Source: Vulcanimicrobiota bacterium
GTDB taxonomy: Bacteria > Vulcanimicrobiota > Vulcanimicrobiia > Eremiobacterales > Eremiobacteraceae
Direction: 5' to 3'
DNA length: 64,000 nt
Assembly (NCBI GenBank): GCA_013290125.1
Contig: JABCYQ010000001.1
Coordinates: 179,642-243,641, forward strand
A program made the translations under genes and the position numbers. A model generated the notes under the pieces. That model saw only the letters and a list, made by a program, of their open reading frames with translations. It ran no database searches and had not been told where the DNA came from. Below are positions 22,773 to 30,619 of the stretch, piece after piece. Each line of letters opens with the position of its first letter. Position 1 is the stretch's first letter.

Positions 22773-23435
22773 GTGTCCGCGTACAGCCCGCGCCTAACCG
22801 ACACGGACGAATCCGCGATCACGCGTGCTCCGTCGTTCGAGGATGTTCTCGCTGATGACGGACGCCGTTTGGCGCTTCGCCGCCGCATCATCCACGTCGT
22901 CAGCCTGATCGCCGAAGCCGCCGTCCTGTGCGGACTCATCCTTCTCTTGTTCTGCCGCATGCCGCAAGTGGACGGCAAGAGCATGGAACCGCAATTGATG
23001 GACGGCGAACACGTCTTGATCGACACGCTTGCCTACGATCTGCGCATCGCCAACCCGTCGAACGCAGACCTTCCGCTCGTGGAACTCGGCCTCCATCCGA
23101 TCGCGCGCGGCGACCTCGTCGCGTTTGAGATGGGCGCAGGCGACGAGCGCCGCATTCTGCTCAAGCGCGTCGCCGGTCTGCCCGGCGATACGATCGCGAT
23201 CGACAACGGCGCGGTCACCGTGAACCGCGTGCCGTTCTCGGCGGCTTCGAACGAGACGCTCGATCGATCGAATCTCGCGCCGCTGACCGTGCCGAAGGGC
23301 GATCTGTACGTGCTCGGCGATAATCGCGCGCAATCCGTCGACTCACGCTCGTTCGGCCCGATACCCATCGCCGCCGTCATCGGCCGAGCGAAGATCGTGC
23401 TCTGGCCCCTCACCCGTGCCCGCGCGCTCCGCTAA
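22773..23435 (+). CDS. lepB: Signal peptidase I (second copy)
   Basis: 220 aa. One N-terminal span (about 41-61, VVSLIAEAAVLCGLILLLF), catalytic Ser70 in VDGKSMEPQLMDGEHVLID, Lys131 in LLKRVAGLPGD, and GDLYVLGDNRAQSVDSRSFG. The start is GTG at 22773 behind AGGAG. It differs from the upstream copy in N terminus, substrate-region sequence and the single span, so it may process a different set of precursors. Confidence 0.92.
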   Translation: MSAYSPRLTDTDESAITRAPSFEDVLADDGRRLALRRRIIHVVSLIAEAAVLCGLILLLFCRMPQVDGKSMEPQLMDGEHVLIDTLAYDLRIANPSNADLPLVELGLHPIARGDLVAFEMGAGDERRILLKRVAGLPGDTIAIDNGAVTVNRVPFSAASNETLDRSNLAPLTVPKGDLYVLGDNRAQSVDSRSFGPIPIAAVIGRAKIVLWPLTRARALR

Positions 23436-24222
23436 GCCTGCGAAGGCAGCGGCGTCGTGGTTTCCCGGCCACATGGCGGCCGGACTGCGCGCCGTCATGG
23501 AAAATGCCGCGGTCATCGATGCCGTCGTCGAAGTACGAGACGCGAGACTGCCGCGCGCTACGGCTGCAACGGGCTTGCACCCGACGCTTGCGCGCAAACG
23601 CCGATTGATCGCGCTCAATCGCGAAGATCTGGCGGACCCGGCGATGACCGACCGCTGGCTTGCCGCGCTCGGCCGCGAAGGGATCGACGCGTTCGCCACG
23701 ATCGGTACGCACGCCGGTTCGCTCAAATCGTTGCGCAGCGCGCTCTTCTCGAAGCGGCCGCGCGACGGCCGGTTGCGAGTCGCGGTCGTAGGCGCGCCCA
23801 ACACGGGCAAGTCATCGATCATCAACGCGCTTGGCCGACGCAAGCGTGCGGCGGCGCAGGACCGCGCGGGGATCACGCGACACGTCCGCTGGCTGCGGCT
23901 TGCCGAAGGCGTGGACATACTGGATACGCCGGGCGTGTTACCGCCGCGCATCGTGGACGAAGCTTCGGCCTGGCAACTGGCCCTATGCGGCTGCCTGCCA
24001 GAGACGGCATACGATCCCGAAGAGGTCGTGGCGCATTTCGAAGCGTGGGTACGCCGCAATCGGCCGGACAAGTCGGGCGAGATTTCGCTCGCTTCGTTCG
24101 CTCGTCAGCATGGGATGATCCGCCGCGGCGGCGAACTGGACGGCCTTAACGCGGCACGCAAGTTCATCTCCCGTTTTCGCGCGGGTGCGTTCATGCGAGT
24201 CACATTCGAACCATCCGACTAA
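23416..24222 (+). CDS. rbgA: Ribosome biogenesis GTPase YlqF/RbgA
   Basis: 268-aa circularly permuted GTPase that acts late in 50S assembly in Firmicutes. Order of motifs: SWFPGHMAAGLRAV, VVEVRDARLP, G4 LNREDL (Arg replacing the usual Lys), G1 VGAPNTGKSSIINAL, G2 AGITR, G3 DTPGVLPP. The start is GTG at 23416, overlapping lepB by 20 bp. The C-terminal ANTAR-like RNA-binding region is shorter than in B. subtilis. Confidence 0.93.
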   Translation: MPARSAKPAKAAASWFPGHMAAGLRAVMENAAVIDAVVEVRDARLPRATAATGLHPTLARKRRLIALNREDLADPAMTDRWLAALGREGIDAFATIGTHAGSLKSLRSALFSKRPRDGRLRVAVVGAPNTGKSSIINALGRRKRAAAQDRAGITRHVRWLRLAEGVDILDTPGVLPPRIVDEASAWQLALCGCLPETAYDPEEVVAHFEAWVRRNRPDKSGEISLASFARQHGMIRRGGELDGLNAARKFISRFRAGAFMRVTFEPSD

Positions 24223-24243
24223 TCCGCGCCTTTCTAGGTGAAG

Positions 24244-24894
24244 ATGGACGCAGGCGAACGGCGGCGGTTGAGCCGCCTGCACCGGTACGAACGCGCCGCT
24301 TGGGAAAACGGTGCGGCCTCCGTGTGCGGCGTCGATGAGGTCGGCCGAGGTCCGCTCGCCGGACCTGTGACTGCATGCGCGGTCGTGATCGCGCAGCCGC
24401 TAATCCTGGAATATCTCAACGACAGCAAAGTGGTGACGGCGTTGCGCCGCGTTGAGCTCGCGTCGGACATCCGGCGCTGTGCTGTGGACGTCTCGCTTGG
24501 CTGGGCGGATCCGGAAGAGATCGATGCACACAACATCCTAGGCGCCACGCGGATCGCGATGGGGCGGGCGCTAGCCGGATTGCGCGCCATGCCGGCGCAA
24601 GTGTTCGTTGACGCGATCCACATCCCGGCTTGTCAAGCTCCGCAGACAGCGATTATCGGAGGCGACGCGAAATCCGCCGCCATCGCGGCCGCGAGCATCG
24701 TCGCGAAAGTCGCGCGCGACCAATACATGGAAGAGCTCGATGCGCTCTACCCGGGTTACGGATTCGCGCACAACCGCGGCTACGGCACGGAAGAGCACGT
24801 GGCTGCGCTGCACAAACTCGGGCCGTGCCCGGCGCATCGGCGCTCGTTCACGCCGGTCGTGCAGACGTGGCTGTTCGCCGAGTTGCTCGCGTGA
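24244..24894 (+). CDS. rnhB: Ribonuclease HII
   Basis: 216 aa. Removes ribonucleotides from DNA and RNA primers. GVDEVGRGPLAGPV supplies Asp31-Glu32, QVFVDAIHIPACQ the third acid, and GDAKSAAIAAASIVAKVARD the family core; GYGFAHNRGYGTEEHVAAL follows. The ATG at 24244 sits behind AGGTGA; a GTG two codons upstream is also in frame. Confidence 0.95.
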   Translation: MDAGERRRLSRLHRYERAAWENGAASVCGVDEVGRGPLAGPVTACAVVIAQPLILEYLNDSKVVTALRRVELASDIRRCAVDVSLGWADPEEIDAHNILGATRIAMGRALAGLRAMPAQVFVDAIHIPACQAPQTAIIGGDAKSAAIAAASIVAKVARDQYMEELDALYPGYGFAHNRGYGTEEHVAALHKLGPCPAHRRSFTPVVQTWLFAELLA

Positions 24895-25262
24895 AACCGC
24901 CCACGTTGAAGCCGCCGGTCGGCACGGTCGGCGAGGCGTTGGCCGCCGACTATCTCACCGGCCGCGGCTATCATGTTCTCGAGCGGAACTTCCGCTGTCG
25001 CGGCGGCGAGATCGATCTGATCGCTCTCGATGGCGGCACACTTGTGTTCGTCGAAGTCAAGCTGCGCCGCACGCTATCGCGCGGATCGCCGCTGGAAGCC
25101 GTGACCGCGGTCAAACAGGCTCGAGTCCGCAAAGCGGCACAGCAGTACTTGAGCCTTTGCGGCCGCGTCTTCGCTCGCATCCGATTTGACGTCATCTGCA
25201 TCATGAAAAGCGCCCGAACCACCGATATTACTCATATGAAAGCCGCCTTTTCGCAGCCGTAA
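24891..25262 (+). CDS. yraN: YraN family endonuclease-like protein (UPF0102)
   Basis: 123 aa. Restriction-endonuclease fold: VGEALAADYLTGRGYHVLERNF, RGGEIDLIALDGGTLVFVEVK (PD-(D/E)xK-type GEID..EVK residues) and RRTLSRGSPLEAVTAVKQ. GTG start at 24891 overlaps the rnhB stop (GTGA), a frequent gene pair. Biological role unsettled. Confidence 0.93.
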   Translation: MKPPTLKPPVGTVGEALAADYLTGRGYHVLERNFRCRGGEIDLIALDGGTLVFVEVKLRRTLSRGSPLEAVTAVKQARVRKAAQQYLSLCGRVFARIRFDVICIMKSARTTDITHMKAAFSQP

Positions 25263-25277
25263 GGTTCCCTTTTTCTG

Positions 25278-26615
25278 ATGCAGATCGCCGCAGACAGCGT
25301 CCTCGCTAATCGCTACCGCATCGTCAATAAGATCGGCAGCGGCGGCATGGCCGAAGTCTATCGTGGTATGGACCACGTGCTCGAACGCGATGTCGCCGTG
25401 AAAGTCCTCACGGAGCGCTCGGATGAGGTCTGCCGCAGGTTCTTGCTCGAAGCGCAGAGCATGGCGCGGCTGAACCACCCGAACATCGTGGCGGTGTACG
25501 ACGTCGGCGTCGATCGCGACATGTCGTACATCATCCTTGAATACGTACGCGGCACGACGATGCGCGACATCGACCGCACGAAGATCTCGTTCGACGATGC
25601 GCTCAGCATCACGATCCAGCTGCTCGAAGCGCTCCAATATGCGCACGGCCAAGGCATCATCCACCGCGACATCAAGCCCGGCAACATCATGCTGACCGGC
25701 GACGGTTCGCTCAAGGTGATGGATTTCGGCTTGGCGCGGCGCATGTCCGACGTTTCGAACCTTACGCAGAGCGGCGAGATCGTCGGCACGATCGCCTATC
25801 TGCCCCCGGAACGCTTTTTAGGGAAGTCGGGCGATCGCACGAGCGATCTCTATTCCGTCGGCGTGCTGCTCTACGAATTGCTGTGCGGCAAACTTCCGTT
25901 CTCGCACGAGTCGGACGACCTCGTCGCCGTCATGTTCTCGCACGTCAACGATCGGCCGAAGCCGCCGCGCCAGATCAATCCGCTCATCCCAAGTTCGCTC
26001 GACCGCATCATCATGCGCCTGCTCGACAAGGATCCTGCGCGCCGCTATCCGGACGCCGCGTCGCTGATCACCGATCTCAAAGCGGTGCAAGACGCTCTTG
26101 CGCGCAGCGCGACGAAAGCGGCGGAGGTCGCTAGCGCGCAAGCAGGGGCAGCTCCCGTTGAAGCGCAGGCACAGACTCCGATCGCCGTGCCGGCGCCGAC
26201 CATGCCCGGCGCGCCGATGCCGAGCGCGCAACTGGAAGCGACGGCCAAGAAAGATCACCCATCGGGCGGCTATTTGAAAGGCGATCTCGTCACGAGCAAG
26301 ACGTTCACCGCCGCGCTCGCGCGCGTCATGCAAGGCATGATCGCAGCACGCCGGCAGGCGTGGGCGGAGGCGGAGGATCATTACGGTTCTGCGGTGGGTA
26401 TGTTGACGCCGCTCAACCATCCGTCCGAGCTCGCGCGGACGTACGCGCGGCTCGGCCAGCTGTACGTCGCAAAATCAAAAGCATCTGGAACAGCGTTGCC
26501 GAGCGACATCGCCGCCGCGCGCGAATACTTGAACAAGGCGCTGCCCGTCTTGCGCGAAAAGCGCATGTTCACCGATGTGAAGGAAGCCGAAGCAGCTCTG
26601 CGCTCGATCTCCTAG
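25278..26615 (+). CDS. Serine/threonine protein kinase (PknB-like, cytosolic)
   Basis: 445 aa. Kinase domain 13-265: glycine loop IGSGGMAEVYRG, Lys42 (VAVKVL), catalytic HRDIKPGN (Asp131), DFG at 149-151, EIVGTIAYLPPERF activation segment and DLYSVGVLLYELL. An Ala/Pro-rich linker (about 268-325) joins a helical C-terminal region (about 345-440) resembling TPR hairpins (AWAEAEDHYGSAVGML, ELARTYARLGQLYVA). There is no membrane span or PASTA domain, unusual for PknB-type kinases. No phosphatase is adjacent. Confidence 0.9.
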   Translation: MQIAADSVLANRYRIVNKIGSGGMAEVYRGMDHVLERDVAVKVLTERSDEVCRRFLLEAQSMARLNHPNIVAVYDVGVDRDMSYIILEYVRGTTMRDIDRTKISFDDALSITIQLLEALQYAHGQGIIHRDIKPGNIMLTGDGSLKVMDFGLARRMSDVSNLTQSGEIVGTIAYLPPERFLGKSGDRTSDLYSVGVLLYELLCGKLPFSHESDDLVAVMFSHVNDRPKPPRQINPLIPSSLDRIIMRLLDKDPARRYPDAASLITDLKAVQDALARSATKAAEVASAQAGAAPVEAQAQTPIAVPAPTMPGAPMPSAQLEATAKKDHPSGGYLKGDLVTSKTFTAALARVMQGMIAARRQAWAEAEDHYGSAVGMLTPLNHPSELARTYARLGQLYVAKSKASGTALPSDIAAAREYLNKALPVLREKRMFTDVKEAEAALRSIS

Positions 26616-26741
26616 AACTCATCATCGATTCCCGATCGATTCCCTAACCTTAACATCAGCGATTGGCCTTAAAGATCGGCCCAACGGGGCTGACGTATGC
26701 CGGCCCGGGCCATAGAGTCGTTATGTAGCGCCTCGCGAACC

Positions 26742-27686
26742 ATGAAGCTAATGAGAACGAACTTGGTCCGTCTTATCTGCGTGCTTTCCTTTCTTGCATT
26801 CCTCGGTTGCCAGCAAATCCGGAGCCCCCAATTTACAAATCTGCCAGTCCTTGACCACATATGCCTCGCGGTTTATCGCCCTGCTGCGCTCGCTATCGAC
26901 CGCCATCACGACTTGATAGCAACAAGCGATTATGAAAATGCGGTTCTTGTATTTGCGCCCGGGATGGACAGACCGACGCGAGTCATCGAGGGCCACAAGA
27001 CGCTGCTTTCGAATCCCCTCGGCGTCGCCGTAGATTCAAGGGATAGAATCTATGTTTCGAATTACCATTCAAATGCGATAGTCCGATTTTCGTCCGGCGC
27101 CAATGGGAACGCATCGCCAGAGGTCCTTCTCGCAGGTAGCAAAACGCGGTTGGATGGTCCGGGGGCTATCCAACTGGACTCCAGCGACGACCTTTACGTC
27201 ATCGAATCAGCTCCAGATTCGCTAGACAACGAGATTTTGGAGTACAGTTCGCACGGCGTTAGAAACCGTTCGCCGATTCGGATTATCGCGGGCCCAAATA
27301 CGATGCTCTCTGGCGCGTCAAACTTACGGGTCGATCGATTCGGAGAGATTGTAGCCGCGAGTTTCATAACCAACTTTAGCTTCCTGGAAAGCAGTAAAGC
27401 ATATATACTTGTCTTTTCTAGAGCGCAGTCGGGCGACGCCGCTCCGGCCGAAAAAATCTCGTTGCCTACGTCGGATCGACTGTTCACTCTGAACAAAAAC
27501 GGTGATCTTTACGTCTTGGGTGATAGTGACGCTATCGAGCTTTGGTTGCACGACCAATTCACGGCCCCATCTGTGATCGGTCAAGTTCTTGGCTCCTTGA
27601 ACACAACCGATCTCGCGGTTGACGGAAACCTACTCTATACCGCCGATTACCAGAACGGGCAGGTTTGTCGCTATTCACTCCACTAG
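26742..27686 (+). CDS. NHL-like beta-propeller lipoprotein, lower GC
   Basis: 314 aa. Lipoprotein signal MRTNLVRLICVLSFLAFLGC (lipobox LGC, starting three codons after the first ATG), then repeated propeller blades: PLGVAVDSRDRIYVSNYHSNAIVRF, GPGAIQLDSSDDLYVIES, LFTLNKNGDLYVLGDS and TTDLAVDGNLLYTADYQNGQV. The blades resemble NHL/SMP-30 repeats. The gene is visibly richer in A+T (about half) than its neighbours, suggesting horizontal acquisition. The ATG at 26742 is assumed; 26751 also fits. Confidence 0.72.
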   Translation: MKLMRTNLVRLICVLSFLAFLGCQQIRSPQFTNLPVLDHICLAVYRPAALAIDRHHDLIATSDYENAVLVFAPGMDRPTRVIEGHKTLLSNPLGVAVDSRDRIYVSNYHSNAIVRFSSGANGNASPEVLLAGSKTRLDGPGAIQLDSSDDLYVIESAPDSLDNEILEYSSHGVRNRSPIRIIAGPNTMLSGASNLRVDRFGEIVAASFITNFSFLESSKAYILVFSRAQSGDAAPAEKISLPTSDRLFTLNKNGDLYVLGDSDAIELWLHDQFTAPSVIGQVLGSLNTTDLAVDGNLLYTADYQNGQVCRYSLH

Positions 27687-27753
27687 ATAAACTTCAGGAT
27701 TAGCGAATTTTCGAGGACCGTTAGTGCGCGTTCGCGAACATCGCCTATCGACT

Positions 27754-27966
27754 ATGATCCAATCCAAATCTCGCCTGCGCTACAAGGTCTTCACGTCCTT
27801 CGCAATAGCCGTGCTGGCACTTGTCGCGCTCGCGCGTTTCGCCGCGCTAGGGACGGCGACGACGCCTGCGATTTTCGTTTACGCTATCTTCCTAGTGCTC
27901 GCGGGCGCCAGTTTCTGGCGCGGCTTGATCTATCTGCGCGCCGTACGCACGATGGCAGGTCCCTGA
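27754..27966 (+). CDS. Small membrane protein (two spans)
   Basis: 70 aa. After a basic N terminus (QSKSRLRYK) come two hydrophobic helices, VFTSFAIAVLALVALARFAAL and TPAIFVYAIFLVLAGASFW. ATG at 27754. Its TGA overlaps the ATG of the universal-stress-protein gene (ATGA), implying coupling. Function unknown. Confidence 0.65.
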   Translation: MIQSKSRLRYKVFTSFAIAVLALVALARFAALGTATTPAIFVYAIFLVLAGASFWRGLIYLRAVRTMAGP

Positions 27967-28598
27967 TGAACCCGCAGACCTTCGATCCGATCGGCGTCAT
28001 TATCGCCGCCATTCTCGCTGCGGCGATCAGCGCGACGCTTTACTGGATGCTTCACCCGCCCTCCAGCCGCACGCTGCGAATCGCGGAGAACGCCACTTCG
28101 GCGGCCGCGCAAATCACCGGCAACATTCTCGTAGCCTTCTCGGCCGCGGTGAGTTCGGAAGTCCTCATGGCCCTTGCCGCCAAGATGGCCAGCCGGACGC
28201 ACGCGAAACTCTTGGCGATCTACGTGATCGAAGTTCCACTGACACTGCCGATCAGCGCCGAACTGCCGAAAGAAGAGCGCCGGGCGCTCGAAGTTCTCAA
28301 CGCCGCTGCCGAGATCGGGCGCAAAGTCGGCCTCGAGATCACGACGCGCACGGTGCGCGACCGGCAAGCCGGTCCGGCTATCATCCAGGCGGCCCGCGAC
28401 GAAAACGCTCACCTCATCGTTATGGGGACGTATCGCGAACATCGCTACGCGGGCGCACCGCTCGCGCACCTCATCGAATACGTCACGACGCATGCGCACG
28501 TCGACGTACTGATCGGCGTCTCGGCCAACTCCGAGACGGGAAGCATGTTCGCGCTCGGCTCGCTGGACACGGCGGCGCCGCGCGGGGGAAAGAAATGA
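27966..28598 (+). CDS. Membrane-tethered universal stress protein
   Basis: 210 aa. One N-terminal span (IGVIIAAILAAAISATLYWML, about 9-29) followed by a UspA domain: NILVAFSAAVSSEVLMALAAKMA, LLAIYVIEVPL, and the nucleotide-loop-like VMGTYREHRYAGAPLAHLIEYVTTHAHVDVLI. The ATP-binding Gly motif is weak. A transmembrane anchor on a single Usp domain is uncommon. It is coupled to the small membrane protein upstream and overlaps the next gene by 4 bp. Confidence 0.8.
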   Translation: MNPQTFDPIGVIIAAILAAAISATLYWMLHPPSSRTLRIAENATSAAAQITGNILVAFSAAVSSEVLMALAAKMASRTHAKLLAIYVIEVPLTLPISAELPKEERRALEVLNAAAEIGRKVGLEITTRTVRDRQAGPAIIQAARDENAHLIVMGTYREHRYAGAPLAHLIEYVTTHAHVDVLIGVSANSETGSMFALGSLDTAAPRGGKK

Positions 28599-29257
28599 AG
28601 ATCGGCGTTCCGGTCGTGTGTCTCGCTCTGATCGGCTCGATGCTGGTCGTAGCCGGCACGCGGTCGGCGGCAGTCGCCTCACCAGCCGGCGACGCGGCTC
28701 TTGCGAAGTGGACCACCGCGTGGTCCGCAGTCCGCTCGTATACCGTCACGATGACCGCGCACGAAGTCAAAGGCAACGACGTCCAGGATCGCGTGTATAA
28801 CCTCTATTACTTGGCCCCGAGCCACGTGCGCATGGACATAGTCGGCGGCGCGGGCAAGGGATCACAGGCCGTGTGGAGCGGCGGCGATACCGTCGATGGA
28901 CATCAGGGTGGGTTTTTGCGCTTCATCCATTTGCACTTGAAACTCACGAATTCGCTAGCCGTGAGCATGCGCGGCGTCACTATCGCGCAAGCCACGTTCG
29001 GCGGCGTTCTCGACATGATAAAAAGCTTGAAGATGTCGTCGACCGATGCCACGACCGTCGGCAACACGACGACCTTTACGGCGATCGTTGCCGATCCGAC
29101 CACCGATGGCGGCATCACCAAAGACGTGGTGTTTCTCGCGAGTAACGGGCTGCCGACCGCCTACGATCAGTACGAAGGCGACGTCAACGTCAATCACATG
29201 ATCTATTCGGACACGAAAGTGAACGTGCAGTTGCCCGACTCAACCTGGAACATCTGA
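28595..29257 (+). CDS. Secreted LolA-like protein
   Basis: 220 aa. A signal peptide (1-27) precedes an outer-membrane-lipoprotein carrier-like beta half-barrel: KWTTAWSAVRSYTVTMTAHE, NLYYLAPSHVRMDIVGG, and DVVFLASNGLPTAYDQYEGD. ATGA overlap with the Usp gene. It may carry or sense lipids at the envelope; a direct role in Lol transport is not shown by the sequence. Confidence 0.68.
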   Translation: MKIGVPVVCLALIGSMLVVAGTRSAAVASPAGDAALAKWTTAWSAVRSYTVTMTAHEVKGNDVQDRVYNLYYLAPSHVRMDIVGGAGKGSQAVWSGGDTVDGHQGGFLRFIHLHLKLTNSLAVSMRGVTIAQATFGGVLDMIKSLKMSSTDATTVGNTTTFTAIVADPTTDGGITKDVVFLASNGLPTAYDQYEGDVNVNHMIYSDTKVNVQLPDSTWNI

Positions 29258-29272
29258 TCGACGCCGACCGCC

Positions 29273-29611
29273 CTAGGCTTCTCCGGCCGATTCACGATCC
29301 GCGATCTCTTCAGCCGCCTCATCGTACGCTGCTTTGAGCGCGCGTAACGCATCGTAGCACTTCGCTTCTTTCGCGTCGGCTGCGGTGGTCGCGCCGAGCT
29401 CCCCGTTGTCGTACAAACCGTATTTCGCTTCGAGCGCCGAGCAGTACGAATCGATGTCTGCTTTCGCCGCGTCCACCTCGCGCATGAGCCGCTGCAATTC
29501 CGACGTCGGCGCGTGTTCGAGCGCCGACAAGCGATCGGCATCCTCGTGAGGTTCGAACTTCTTCCAGCGGGCGATGAGCGGATCGAGCCGCTCCCAGATC
29601 TGGTCCGTCAT
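29273..29611 (-). CDS. Hypothetical helical protein
   Basis: 112 aa, acidic, predicted all-helical with coiled-coil tendency (SELQRLMREVDAAKADIDSYCSALEAKYG, then YDALRALKAAYDEAAEEIADRES). ATG start, no signal peptide. It follows the ABC permease gene by 6 bp on the same strand, so it may be the last gene of that operon. No family recognised. Confidence 0.55.
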   Translation of the reverse strand: MTDQIWERLDPLIARWKKFEPHEDADRLSALEHAPTSELQRLMREVDAAKADIDSYCSALEAKYGLYDNGELGATTAADAKEAKCYDALRALKAAYDEAAEEIADRESAGEA

Positions 29612-29617
29612 GCTCCT

Positions 29618-30619
29618 TTACCTTGACGCGAAGTATCGTTTGCGCAGTTCGTCAAGCAGCACCGCAATCAGTATCACCGCACCGAGGACGACTTCCTGCG
29701 CGTACGACTGTACGTTGAGCAGATTCATCAAATTGTTGAGGACGCCGATCAACAGCGCACCGACAAAAGTCCCCACGATCGACCCTCGTCCACCCATGAG
29801 CGAGGTGCCGCCGACGACGACGGCCGCGATGGACTGCAGCTCGTAGCCGGAACCCGATTGCGGAATTCCGGTGCTCAAGCGACCGGCGAGCAACAGGCTC
29901 GCGAGACCCGCGAGCGCGCCCGAGATGATGTAGACGCCCATCTTGACGCCGGCGACGTTGATGCCGGAGAGTCGCGCTGCTTCTTCGTTGCCGCCGATCG
30001 CATAAACGTACCGCCCGAAGCGCGTGCGCGTGAGGACGAAATGACCGGCGATGACCACGGCGAGCATCACGAGCACCGGTGCGGGAATGCCCGGGAGTCC
30101 GATCAGATGACCGAGTCCGGGGAAGAGCGTGCCGCCGCCGATCGCGTTGAACGCGGCGTTGTCGATCTCGATCGGCCGGCCGCCAGAATACATGAAAGCT
30201 AGACCGCGCGCCATGAGCATCATCGCGAGCGTCGTGATGAACGGAGGAAGATTGAAGCGCACCACGGGCAGACCGTTTACCGCACCCGCCACGCCGCCGG
30301 CGCCCACGCCGACGCCGATCGCAACGAGCAGGCCGACAGCCGCGATCGGCTCTCCGACCATGACGCCGGCCATCAGCACGCCGGTGAGCGCGATGAGCGA
30401 CCCCACCGAGAGATCGATGCCGGCCGTGATGATGACGAATGTCTGGCCCACCGCGAGCACCGCATAGACCGCGATCTGCTTGAGCACGTTGCTGACGTTG
30501 AACGGTCGCAGAAAATCGCCGTGCGTCCAGGCGTTAAGCACGACGAGCAACACGACGAGTCCAACGATGAATCCGCCGGCGCGCAAGAGTGTCTGGCGTG
30601 CCGCAGGCGTCAGATTCAT
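29618..30619 (-). CDS. Sugar ABC transporter permease (RbsC-like)
   Basis: 333 aa, eight to ten hydrophobic spans. Family motifs: QTFVIITAGIDLSVGSLIALTGV, LPPFITTLAMMLMARGLAF, GNEEAARLSGINVAGVK (EAA-like loop contacting the ATPase) and AAVVVGGTSLMGGRGSIVGT. It is the membrane pore of a CUT2-type importer. ATG start directly after the ATPase stop. Confidence 0.92.
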   Translation of the reverse strand: MNLTPAARQTLLRAGGFIVGLVVLLVVLNAWTHGDFLRPFNVSNVLKQIAVYAVLAVGQTFVIITAGIDLSVGSLIALTGVLMAGVMVGEPIAAVGLLVAIGVGVGAGGVAGAVNGLPVVRFNLPPFITTLAMMLMARGLAFMYSGGRPIEIDNAAFNAIGGGTLFPGLGHLIGLPGIPAPVLVMLAVVIAGHFVLTRTRFGRYVYAIGGNEEAARLSGINVAGVKMGVYIISGALAGLASLLLAGRLSTGIPQSGSGYELQSIAAVVVGGTSLMGGRGSIVGTFVGALLIGVLNNLMNLLNVQSYAQEVVLGAVILIAVLLDELRKRYFASR

